From Lederbergia graminis (GTDB lineage Bacteria > Bacillota > Bacilli > Bacillales > Bacillaceae_C): DNA of 64,000 bases. Positions 1-7,305 of the stretch are shown one piece after another (position 1 is the first letter of the stretch; the number at the start of each line of letters is the position of its first letter). Location: positions 192,129 to 256,128 of the forward strand of contig NZ_JBHSMC010000020.1 of the NCBI RefSeq assembly GCF_042655485.1, read 5' to 3'. The notes under the pieces were generated by a model that made no database searches, was not told the DNA's origin, and worked only from the letters and a program-made list of their open reading frames with translations. The position numbers and the translations under genes were made by a program.

Positions 1-52
1 CTATGCCTTTTATTAAATCTCTTAATGTTTCGATCTCATCCTGCTTCATCAT
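1..52 (-). CDS. Unidentified gene, 5' end only
   Basis: The reverse strand has a clear AAAGAGGTGATG ribosome binding site followed by ATG, then an open frame starting MMKQDEIETLRDLIKGI that runs off the left edge. Seventeen residues are too few to assign a family. The helix-like start is compatible with a small regulator, but that is only a guess. It lies downstream of the flavin reductase on the same strand, but a terminator hairpin separates them, so it probably has its own promoter. Confidence 0.45.
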   Translation of the reverse strand, partial: MMKQDEIETLRDLIKGI

Positions 53-204
53 GTTGCATCACCTCTTTCATCGTTATAGTATCCTCTATACCAACCTTCT
101 ATGCAGGCTAAACGTAGTAAAACAATAGGAATGAATTAAGGATGTAATCCTTTTGATAGTTTTCGCCTTCAAAGAGGAACTATATATGATCGAGGCTATA
201 ATTA

Positions 205-251
205 GAGAAAATAAAAACCCGCAAATGCCGTCTAAGCAACATTTACGGGTT
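205..251 (-). terminator. Rho-independent terminator of the flavin reductase
   Basis: A 12-bp stem with one mismatch (arms at 216-227 and 240-251) is followed on the reverse strand by a T-rich tract (TTTTATTTTCTC). It lies 7 bases past the reductase stop codon. Confidence 0.8.
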
Positions 252-257
252 CATTCA

Positions 258-806
258 TTAAGCTGTATGTTTTTTAATTAAATCTACAAATGCATTTACG
301 AATCCTTGTAAGAATTCAACTGTATCTTCTCTTGTAATTTTTCCATTTTCGTCTACTAAGTCTTGAGAATTTGCTAAGTATGCTTCCGGTTGTTGAACTG
401 TTGGCATATTTAGAAACGCTAGAGTTTGACGTAAATGATGGTTTGCACCAAATCCACTTAAACCACTAATAGATTGACTAATGATTGCAGCTGGTTTGCC
501 ATCCCAAACACTTTGTCCCCAAGGACGAGATGCAACATCAAGTGCATTTTTCAATGCAGCTGGTACACTACGGTTATGTTCAGGAGTTACAAATAAAACA
601 GCATCTACGCTTTTTACTTTTTCGCGGAATGCAGTATACTCTGCAGGAGAATTTTCATCATAGTCCTGGTTGTACAATGGTAAATTTGCGATTTCGATAA
701 ATTCTGTCTCAAAACCTTCTGGGAATAATGGTGCTACATTTTTAGCGATTTGCTCTGAAAAAGAATTGTTTCTAATACTTCCTACAATAATACCTACTTT
801 TGTCAT
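258..806 (-). CDS. NADPH-dependent FMN reductase family protein
   Basis: A 182-residue flavodoxin-like protein of the NADPH-dependent FMN reductase / azoreductase family. Members bind FMN and reduce flavins, quinones, azo dyes or nitro compounds in the cytoplasm with NAD(P)H. The N-terminal beta strand leads into the phosphate-binding GSIRNNS loop (residues 9-15), and the flavin-contact segment TPEHNRSVPAALKNALD follows near residues 74-90. Length is normal for the family. The start is fixed by a GAAAGGAAG site before ATG. A perfect palindrome upstream (859-874) suggests control by a MarR- or NsrR-type repressor. The exact substrate cannot be read from sequence. Confidence 0.9.
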   Translation of the reverse strand: MTKVGIIVGSIRNNSFSEQIAKNVAPLFPEGFETEFIEIANLPLYNQDYDENSPAEYTAFREKVKSVDAVLFVTPEHNRSVPAALKNALDVASRPWGQSVWDGKPAAIISQSISGLSGFGANHHLRQTLAFLNMPTVQQPEAYLANSQDLVDENGKITREDTVEFLQGFVNAFVDLIKKHTA

Positions 807-858
807 GTTGATACTTCCTTTCTTTTAGTGTGATACTATCATTTTAATAGCTTCTATC

Positions 859-874
859 ATAATTGTACAATTAT
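859..874. promoter_or_regulatory. Palindromic operator upstream of flavin reductase
   Basis: ATAATTGTACAATTAT is a perfect 16-bp palindrome 53 bases upstream of the reductase start, in the expected promoter zone. The size and AT-rich arms fit a dimeric winged-helix repressor. The regulator itself is not identified. Confidence 0.5.
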
Positions 875-942
875 TTGCTCTTCTCACATTATTAGAACAT
901 GTACCAAACTACTTTTTCCCATAACATTAGCCTGTATCCATG

Positions 943-970
943 TGGGACATGGGGTCAGGTTCCTTGTCCC
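943..970 (+). repeat. GGGACA-family dispersed repeat, single copy
   Basis: One unit of the dispersed near-palindrome: GGGACATGGGGTCAGG at the left, ending CTTGTCCC. GGGACA and TGTCCC can pair, while the GGGGTCAGG core gives it direction. It lies directly after the stop codon of the next membrane-protein gene, within 4 bases. Confidence 0.85.
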
Positions 971-973
971 ATT

Positions 974-1279
974 TCAATACTTCCCCTTCATATCTCGATT
1001 ATCTATAGTAAAGATAAGGAGTAGATATAAAATATATACCCCAAGATAACTACCAGTAATTAAGAAAAATGGATTTAAGAAAATAGCATGAATCTTCGTC
1101 ATAAAAACTGTGTTATCTACCAAAATGTTATAAATTGAGATCGAGGCAATATTACCGAAAATAAGTGCAGAAATAATAGCGAGTAAATTAAAAGTCAAAT
1201 GAAGCTTCCCCCACTTTTTTCGCAATATAAACATTACAATTGGAATGACAATACTTCCTAATACTAATAGAATTTTCAT
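974..1279 (-). CDS. Small membrane protein, unknown function
   Basis: About 101 residues, with three or four hydrophobic segments (around residues 2-18, 30-50 and 70-95) and a basic loop RKKWGK after the first. I do not recognise the family. The ATG at 1279 is chosen because GGTG lies 6 bases upstream; an ATG at 1285 and two GTG codons lie in the same frame but are too close to that site. The stop codon abuts a GGGACA repeat, so the 3' untranslated region is a repeat hairpin rather than an ordinary terminator. Confidence 0.65.
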   Translation of the reverse strand: MKILLVLGSIVIPIVMFILRKKWGKLHLTFNLLAIISALIFGNIASISIYNILVDNTVFMTKIHAIFLNPFFLITGSYLGVYILYLLLIFTIDNRDMKGKY

Positions 1280-1455
1280 ATTCATCACCACGCGATAAAA
1301 TTTGTATCCTATTTAATTTGCCCACGATAATCGATGGTTATGAAAAAACGGGTATAAAACGCTAGCAAAACGAAATCGAAAAATCTATAAATATTTGTCC
1401 TGCCTTGTAAATAAAAAGATAGATTTGAATTATAAATCGAAAGGTGGTGAAAAAA

Positions 1456-1677
1456 ATGGAGCATCAACCACTTATTGTTGTGATGAAACTTGTTTTTGAA
1501 GAAAATAGTGAGAAGTTAATGAAATTAATGCAGTCAGAAATGGAAGAGTTAAGAGGAGGAACACATTTGATGAGGTTCATGGGTTCAGAGGGTCACGGGG
1601 TCAGGTCCACCGTCCCATCTGCACTACCTTGGGACATGAAAGCTGACCCTATGTCCCTTCATGTAACCGGGACATGA
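1456..1677 (+). CDS. Small ORF whose 3' half is repeat sequence
   Basis: A good ribosome binding site (AGGTGGTG) precedes ATG. The first about 45 residues (MEHQPLIVVMKLVFEENSEK and on to RGGTHLMRFMG) look like a real acidic/helical small protein. From about 1589 onward the reading frame runs through GGGACA repeats, so the last about 30 residues are translated repeat DNA. The likely reading is a small gene, or the surviving 5' end of a longer one, whose 3' end was replaced by repeats. Family not recognised. Confidence 0.45.
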   Translation: MEHQPLIVVMKLVFEENSEKLMKLMQSEMEELRGGTHLMRFMGSEGHGVRSTVPSALPWDMKADPMSLHVTGT

Positions 1678-1735
1678 ATCCTGACCCCCTGTACCACCTC
1701 TAACTGGGACACCTATCCTGACCCCTTGTCCCTCC
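1589..1735. repeat. Cluster of four GGGACA-family repeats
   Basis: Four degenerate units begin near 1590, 1630, 1669 and 1708. The first carries the forward core GGGGTCAGG. The others carry the reverse core CCTGACCCC or a degenerate version, each bounded by GGGACA and TGTCCC-like ends. The cluster fills the space between the small ORF and the 3' end of the broken aldehyde dehydrogenase gene. Confidence 0.8.
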
Positions 1736-1746
1736 CTTGTTCTCCT

Positions 1747-3138
1747 CTATTTCAAAAATTTTCGTACGAGTCGGTCGTTTTTGTGTTTGTATGGTGGGAA
1801 GAGTAGTCTTATATTAATTTTGGAACTTGTTTTCAGTACACTTTTTTCATGGGAGAATGTTCGGAAGCTGTATTCGCCATGATATGCGCCAATTCCGGAA
1901 TTCCCGACGCCGCCAAAAGGTAGATCAGGATTTCCTAAGTGTGTGAGTGTATTATTAATACACACTCCTCCAGAAGAAATTTCCATTAAAACTCTATCCT
2001 CCACTGCTTTGTCTTCTGTAAAGAGATATAGTGCTAATGGTTTGGCAAATTTCTTAATCGCCACAATTGCTTCATTCAGGTGTTGATAGGATAAAATCGG
2101 TAAAATTGGACCAAAAATTTCTTCCTGCATCGCAGCCGAATCCCAGTTAGCGTCTAGTAGTGTTGGTTCAATAAATCGGGTCGATGCATCCACCCCACCG
2201 CCAACAATAATCTGATCCCTATCTTGTTCCAAGATTCCCATTAACCGATTGAAATGGCGGTCGTTGACGATGCGACCGAAATCCTTACTATCTTTTATTA
2301 CCTCACCAAAAAATCGCTGCAACACTTGCTTCATTTCTGTTATGAGCTCATCTCTCCTAGACTCTTCCACAAGCACATAATCTGGTGCTACACAAGTCTG
2401 TCCAGCATTTACGATCTTCCCCCATATAATTCTTTCTGCTGCCACTTTTCAATCAGCTGACTTATCAACAATGACAGGGCTTTTTCCGCCTAATTCCAAT
2501 GTGACTGGTATTAGATTTTTTGCAGCAGCTTCCATGACAATTTTTCCAACCGTCACACTTCCTGTGAAAAAAATGTAATCAAATGGGGAATGAATAAGCG
2601 ATGTAGTCGTTTCGACCCCACCTGGAACCGAACGAATATAAGACGGATCAAACGTATCAGCAATCATTTCCGTCACTACAGAGGATACATTTGGGACTAA
2701 TTCTGATGGCTTGATGACCGCTGTATTTCCAGCCGCAATCACACCAATTAAAGGTTCGATTAGGAGTTGAAATGGGTAGTTAAACGGACCAATAATTAAC
2801 ACCGTTCCATATGGCTCGTACACCACCATACTCTTCGCCGGAAACAAAGCGATGGGTGTATCGACTTTTTTCGGTTTCGCCCACTTTTTCAACAGCTTCT
2901 TCGTGTGGGTAATACTGTTTAATGTGAAACCAACCTCTGTCGCAAAAGCCTCGAATGAATGTTTTCCTAAATCTTTTTCAAGTGCTTCTAATATATTCGT
3001 CTCATATTTCTTAATTGCAGCTCGCAATTTTTGCAACTGTTGTAAGCGAAAATCGAGATCCTTCGTTTTATTCGTAGCAAAAAAACGATGGTGCTCCTCC
3101 AGAATTTCCGCCGCTTTTTCGTTCGTTAGTTCTAACAT
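1747..3138 (-). pseudogene. Aldehyde dehydrogenase with in-frame TGA
   Basis: A class III-like NAD(P)-dependent aldehyde dehydrogenase (YwdH-type), about 463 codons, which would oxidise aldehydes to acids. The N-terminal part (3138-2452) ends in LELGGKSPVIVDKSAD. Then comes TGA at 2449-2451, and the same frame continues KVAAERIIWGKIVNAGQTCV to the stop at 1747. No frame change is needed. Family members have a hydrophobic residue, usually Leu or Ile, at the stop position, so one TTA-to-TGA change explains it. The catalytic Glu (ELGGKSP) and Cys (GQTCVAP) are both intact but lie on opposite sides of the stop. A GTG at 2445 could restart only the C-terminal half. Recent decay, a sequencing error or stop readthrough are all possible. 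Confidence 0.85.
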
Positions 3139-3213
3139 AGGTACCTCCTAGACCAGACACCCAGTTTGCCGGTATCATTTTCAATAGACAATAAGATTAG
3201 CTACAAAACTACC

Positions 3214-3345
3214 TTATTCCAGTAACAAAGCTTCTATTATTTCACTTTCGTCTTTATAAATTTTCCACATTAAAAACATTAAGACTGTGACAGCAAATAT
3301 AAGCGAATTCTCTTTTACAAAGTATATCAAATCATACAACTTCAT
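3214..3345 (-). CDS. 43-residue single-pass membrane protein
   Basis: AAAGGTGATG lies 9 bases before ATG at 3345. The frame codes for 43 residues: a short MKLYDLIYFVKEN head, one hydrophobic segment (about residues 14-27, SLIFAVTVLMFLMW), and an acidic tail KDESEIIEALLLE. The good ribosome binding site, single transmembrane segment and charge pattern support a real small protein. No family recognised. It lies just upstream of the broken dehydrogenase on the same strand, so it may have been co-transcribed with it. Confidence 0.55.
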   Translation of the reverse strand: MKLYDLIYFVKENSLIFAVTVLMFLMWKIYKDESEIIEALLLE

Positions 3346-3416
3346 CCAGCATCACCTTTGATTTAGTATGGCTAAAAATACGTACAGTACCAGCAAAAAG
3401 TTTCATTGAACACACC

Positions 3417-3454
3417 AAAACCATGGCATGGAAATCACTCCACGCCATGGTTTT
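3417..3454 (-). terminator. Inverted repeat / likely terminator
   Basis: Perfect 11-bp arms AAAACCATGGC and GCCATGGTTTT (3417-3427 and 3444-3454). It lies 80 bases past the end of the PH-domain gene. The stem ends in four T residues, but no longer T-run follows, so termination is likely but not certain. Confidence 0.5.
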
Positions 3455-3535
3455 ATCGTTCACGAAACTTCAAAGTATATGGGTCATTCTTTTTTACATT
3501 GCTCCATACTGCAACAGGGTATTATTTATGAATTA

Positions 3536-3994
3536 TCATTCTTGAATCTGGATGTGAGGACAACGTTTCTTAAGTTCATCCATAAACTCTTTTCTATTAC
3601 TTGGTGATATTTTTATGCTTCCCATAAATGTTGTTTTATTAAAGATTTCAATCGCATCTCTCGAGGACAATATTCGATGACCTGTAAAGACGGCGTTTGT
3701 AGGTGATACCCTTGTTATATTTTCGTATGGAATACGACTTTTAAACGGACCACCTTTTATAAATAAATAATCTTCATGAAAGACATACTTCACTACAAAT
3801 ACAGTCCATAAGATAAAACCTGTTGAAAGAAGAAAGATTGAAGTCATTATGATCACTGCTGGTATAAAAACATTTGCTGGTTCATTTCGAACTTCTTCAA
3901 TGAAAAAAGGAAAAAAGGAACCCAAAGCAAGAACAAGTACAACAATCAACGCCAAATTAATAAAAAACGCATCTACTTTTGAACGAAAAACCAT
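3536..3994 (-). CDS. PH-domain membrane protein (YyaB-like)
   Basis: A 152-residue protein with two transmembrane helices (about residues 11-32 and 43-68), followed by a bacterial PH-like domain (about 72-148). It matches the layout of the B. subtilis YyaB/DUF1200 group: hydrophobic hairpin, then FHEDYLFIKGGPFKSRIPYE and a C-terminal EFMDELKKRCP helix. Function unknown; the PH fold would face the cytoplasm. It reads as a single-gene transcript. Confidence 0.7.
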   Translation of the reverse strand: MVFRSKVDAFFINLALIVVLVLALGSFFPFFIEEVRNEPANVFIPAVIIMTSIFLLSTGFILWTVFVVKYVFHEDYLFIKGGPFKSRIPYENITRVSPTNAVFTGHRILSSRDAIEIFNKTTFMGSIKISPSNRKEFMDELKKRCPHIQIQE

Positions 3995-4167
3995 TTAATC
4001 ACCACACCTCCATCTAATTTTCTATACGGGTATAGGTTATAAAGGTTTCAATAACTTTTTCAATATTAGTAATAAAATTTTTCACAAAGTTTGCAGTATT
4101 CAGGTGAGAGGAAATAATAAAAAAGGCTAAAAAGCACACAGAATGTGAATGTGGATAGAATTAAAAG

Positions 4168-4204
4168 GCCAAACTATTGCTTGAATTTTCTCAAGATAGT
4201 TTGG
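4168..4204 (-). terminator. Hairpin GCCAAACTAT...ATAGTTTGGC
   Basis: Arms of 10 bp (4168-4177 and 4195-4204) around a partly paired centre. A hairpin with the same arms lies at 59391-59430, so this is a dispersed terminator-like element. On the reverse strand it ends TGGCC then TTTTAATTC, as expected for a terminator serving transcripts from the right. Confidence 0.55.
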
Positions 4205-4228
4205 CATGGTAAAAACTAATTAAAAGCT

Positions 4229-4522
4229 ATCATAATCAGCGGAGGAAATACACGGAGACTCCTGCGGGATGTACGGTAGCCGGAAGACCCTACAGATAGA
4301 AAAGCGAAGGCGACTGATCAGCGGCGTACGAACGGGAGACAATCCTGCACTGAGATAAAGGAAACACGGCGAGGAACGAGCCGATGTTGACTTATCGTAG
4401 GGAAAGGAATGACTCGTTCGCTAGCTGCTAGGAGCCTGAGCTAGACAGGCGCATATTGCGCCGAGGAGGCTTCCGAACCGCCCGCGGAAAGCGTAGTGTA
4501 TTTCCGTAGCGGCATAACTAAT
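4229..4522 (+). repeat. Long structured Bacillaceae repeat (copy A)
   Basis: About 290 bp, far more GC-rich than its surroundings. The ends pair: GGAAATACAC near 4232 with GTGTATTTCC near 4500, flanked by GAGACTCCTGCGGGA on the left and CCCGCGGAAAGCG on the right. The same inner ends occur in copies B (12891), C (35694) and D (58375). Copy A alone carries about 150 extra bases (about 4300-4440) with several short stems, as if a structured RNA were carried inside the element. It fills most of the 580-base gap between the PH-domain gene and the GH43 gene. No coding frame is convincing. Confidence 0.75.
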
Positions 4523-4575
4523 CTATAACTTTGCTCAAATTTACATTTAGGATATTTTTGTTTTTTACCTTCCCA

Positions 4576-6426
4576 TCAATCCAACTTATACAACACCCAC
4601 ATCTGCGCTGGTCCACCTGGGATGTCTTCCCACGTGCCGACATTTGCGCCACTGTCAATGTTGGCACCACCTACATCAAGTGATTTACCACTCGCAACAT
4701 TAAACAATTTATAATATCCACCCCCAACATGGACAACTCTCCACTTTTGGATGTCAGTATTATTCCATGCTTGCACGTTCACATTTGCCCACGGTGTTTG
4801 TGGATCACCTTCAATCGCCAAAACCATATTCGTCGCAGGATTTACCACTTTATAACTTCCATCCTCCAACGCTACCATTTCCCAGCGCTGAGAATCTCCT
4901 CCTTCGGAATCATCCCAAGTGAGAACATTATTCCATTCATCCACATGTAATGCTTTATTCCCATGTGGATTTACAAGCTTATATTCCGCACCTGATTCCA
5001 CGGAAGCGGTAACTTTCCCAGAGATCTCAATATAATCGATTTCGAGTTGATGTTTTTTCTTCGTAAACTCGATCATATTGTTGTAGCCTTTTCGAAGCTC
5101 TACATCCATCGTGACAGTACTAAAATTATTTTTCCCAGTACTAGGATAAGAGAGAACGGTCGCCGGCTTGCCATTAACAGATACATAGCTTGTCGCATCT
5201 GGACCAGCATAATTAGAGTACTTCACCGTCATTGTATACGTTCCCGCTTCTGGAACATTAATATCCTCGATTAACAGTGAACTATTGACATTATTAAGAG
5301 ATACTGTTTGGTTCGTAGAATTCTTTACATTATTTAGCTTCACTTTATGCAATGTTCCATGCTCTGCCTCAATGCGATATTCACCGGATGGAACTGCTAA
5401 AGGACCATTCGTTGGAATACCGAAATCTGGTGTAGCATCAGCGTTCCAGTTTACTTCCTGCATGCGTGTCGGTCGTGCACCACAACCTTCTCCTGGATTG
5501 TTATTGCCATGATACACAATCCAATCCTGTGTTCCATCCTTTGATTTTACAAAGTAATTATGTCCAGGCCCATATACGCCATTTTCAGGAGAACTTTTAA
5601 ATAATGGTTCAGCTGATTTTGTCCAAGCATTAGGATCTAATAGATTGCTATCTTCTGAGGTCGATAACATTCCAATGGCATATTGATCCATCCAGCATGC
5701 ACTTGCAGAATAAACTAGATGCACTTTGTCTTCTCTTTTCAAGATAACAGCGCCTTCATTTACATGCATCCCATACTTTTCCCAAGCATATTCTGGGTAT
5801 GTTAAAATTTCATTTTCACCGGTTAATGTCCACGGGTTCACCATTTTGGCAATGGCAATCGCACTACCATGCTGCCCAGACCAGTTACCATAGGCCGCAT
5901 ATAAGAAGTATTTTTCACCGTTATGTTCAAAAACCGTTCCATCAAGACCAGAATATTGTGTGTTGATTCTTCCTTTATCTACCCATTCCCCTTCTAACGG
6001 ATTGGCAGAATCATTTTCAAGTACATACACACCTCGACATGCATCTCCACAGCCTGTATTCGCAGTATAGTAGATATACCATTTTCCGTCGATATGATGT
6101 ATTTCAGGCGCCCAAATATCATGTAAGTTTGCAGGTCTAGTCCAAACTGTTTTCCGCTCCCCAAGATCAATTCCTGTTAAGGTACGCGATCTCCAAATAT
6201 CGAGACGATGTCCAAGTGTCCGCATGAAATAATAATAACCATCATCATGAAGCATTACATACGGATCCGCTCCTGCTGTATTCACCGGATTTGAAAATTC
6301 TTCGGTAGACACTGTTACTGCTGTCGTATCGGAAAGATTTTCTGCATAAAAAGATGAAGTAAGTACAAGTGAAAACATAATAAACAATAACGCTACCCTA
6401 AAAATCCTCCTACCCTTTACATCCAT
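4576..6426 (-). CDS. Secreted GH43 arabinofuranosidase/xylosidase with CBM and ricin domains
   Basis: A 616-residue secreted glycoside hydrolase. Residues 1-30 form a signal peptide (basic KGRRIFR, hydrophobic core, cleavage near SSFYA). A GH43 five-bladed propeller follows (about 45-345). It has the catalytic-base motif NPVNTAGADPYV, the family signature HDIWAPEIHHIDGKWYIYYT, and an Asn-Glu (VNEGA) near residue 220 fitting the general acid. About 350-475 is a CBM6/35-like carbohydrate-binding domain beginning YRIEAEHG, and about 480-616 is a ricin-type beta-trefoil with repeated QxW motifs. It would remove arabinose or xylose side chains outside the cell. ATG at 6426 is chosen because GGTGG lies 5 bases upstream. 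Confidence 0.9.
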   Translation of the reverse strand: MDVKGRRIFRVALLFIMFSLVLTSSFYAENLSDTTAVTVSTEEFSNPVNTAGADPYVMLHDDGYYYFMRTLGHRLDIWRSRTLTGIDLGERKTVWTRPANLHDIWAPEIHHIDGKWYIYYTANTGCGDACRGVYVLENDSANPLEGEWVDKGRINTQYSGLDGTVFEHNGEKYFLYAAYGNWSGQHGSAIAIAKMVNPWTLTGENEILTYPEYAWEKYGMHVNEGAVILKREDKVHLVYSASACWMDQYAIGMLSTSEDSNLLDPNAWTKSAEPLFKSSPENGVYGPGHNYFVKSKDGTQDWIVYHGNNNPGEGCGARPTRMQEVNWNADATPDFGIPTNGPLAVPSGEYRIEAEHGTLHKVKLNNVKNSTNQTVSLNNVNSSLLIEDINVPEAGTYTMTVKYSNYAGPDATSYVSVNGKPATVLSYPSTGKNNFSTVTMDVELRKGYNNMIEFTKKKHQLEIDYIEISGKVTASVESGAEYKLVNPHGNKALHVDEWNNVLTWDDSEGGDSQRWEMVALEDGSYKVVNPATNMVLAIEGDPQTPWANVNVQAWNNTDIQKWRVVHVGGGYYKLFNVASGKSLDVGGANIDSGANVGTWEDIPGGPAQMWVLYKLD

Positions 6427-6445
6427 TTCATCCACCAACCTTTCT

Positions 6446-6472
6446 GGGACATGGGGTCAGTTTCCTCGTCCC
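6446..6472 (+). repeat. GGGACA-family repeat in GH43 leader
   Basis: One unit, GGGACATGGGGTCAG to CGTCCC, about 20 bases upstream of the GH43 start. It therefore falls within the 5' region of this gene rather than at a 3' end, unlike most copies. Confidence 0.85.
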
Positions 6473-6744
6473 ATTATGCATTTGAAATACTACTTTTGTC
6501 TCACGCCCTAACACTCTGCTGGCCAATGCTAAAATGCTTTTCCCCCCTACTTTTCAAATTAGCCAACAACAATTTAATTTCCATCTTACATTCATAATTA
6601 CCTTTAATTTTCTGAATTTTAGGTATATGTATCTAATAAAGAACACCTCAGGTAGGTAATAAGAACGATACGGTCCAATAATTGATTTTCGAATCTGAAA
6701 GAAAGTTATGTCATAATAAAAAAAGAATAAAAGGAGGAGAGTCT

Positions 6745-7248
6745 ATGTATGTAACAATCGCCGATTTTATTAGAGAGTGGAAATGGGAGGCATCACTAAC
6801 AGAAAAAGTGTTAGATGGTCTTACTGATGATTCATTGCAACAAAAAGTATATCCAGAAGGACGCACTTTAGGACGAATAGCGTGGCATTTTACTACCAAT
6901 ATCCCAGAGTATTTGACCCACTTTGGTTTTAAAATTGATACAGACTATGATGGAGAAAATGTTCCAACATCTGCTGTAGACATTGCAAATACATTTAAAG
7001 ATATTAGCGCTCTAGTACCAAAACTCTTAGAACAACAGTGGACAGACGAATCTTTACTGGAAGTTCAAATCGCTTTTGGCAGGGAAGAAACAAATACTCA
7101 AATATTAATGGGACTCATAAAGCATATTATTCACCACCGTGGCCAAGTTACTGTTCTAATGCGCCAGGCAGGACTAAAACCTTTCGGAGTTTACGGGCCT
7201 CCTAAAGAAGATTGGATTCATTTAGGTGTGGAAAATCCACCACTATAA
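6745..7248 (+). CDS. DinB family protein
   Basis: A 167-residue four-helix-bundle DinB/YfiT-like protein. The metal-binding histidines are likely the His in GRIAWHFTTNI (about residue 49) and the pair in HIIHHRGQ (about 131-135), the usual DinB arrangement. Proteins of this family are metal-dependent thiol transferases or of unknown role; some are damage-inducible. AAAGGAGGAG lies just upstream of ATG 6745, ruling out the longer frame. It is a single gene facing the sugar-binding protein gene. Confidence 0.85.
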   Translation: MYVTIADFIREWKWEASLTEKVLDGLTDDSLQQKVYPEGRTLGRIAWHFTTNIPEYLTHFGFKIDTDYDGENVPTSAVDIANTFKDISALVPKLLEQQWTDESLLEVQIAFGREETNTQILMGLIKHIIHHRGQVTVLMRQAGLKPFGVYGPPKEDWIHLGVENPPL

Positions 7249-7263
7249 TAAAATATAGCAAAT

Positions 7264-7296
7264 AAAAGGACAGTGGTATGTGTACCTCTGCCCTTT
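7264..7296. terminator. Bidirectional terminator-like hairpin
   Basis: Imperfect 12-bp arms AAAGGACAGTGG and CCTCTGCCCTTT between the convergent DinB gene and sugar-binding protein gene. T-rich ends lie on both sides (CCCTTTCTCC on the plus strand, CCTTTTATTTGC on the minus strand). Confidence 0.5.
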
Positions 7297-7305
7297 CTCC
7301 AACCA

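Noticed and set aside
2449..2451. Selenocysteine at the aldehyde dehydrogenase TGA
   Set aside because: The position is a hydrophobic non-catalytic residue in the family and no SECIS-like stem was noticed.
4229..4522. tRNA, rRNA or tmRNA
   Set aside because: No tRNA acceptor, T-arm or CCA pattern and no rRNA core blocks; it has repeat-family ends instead.
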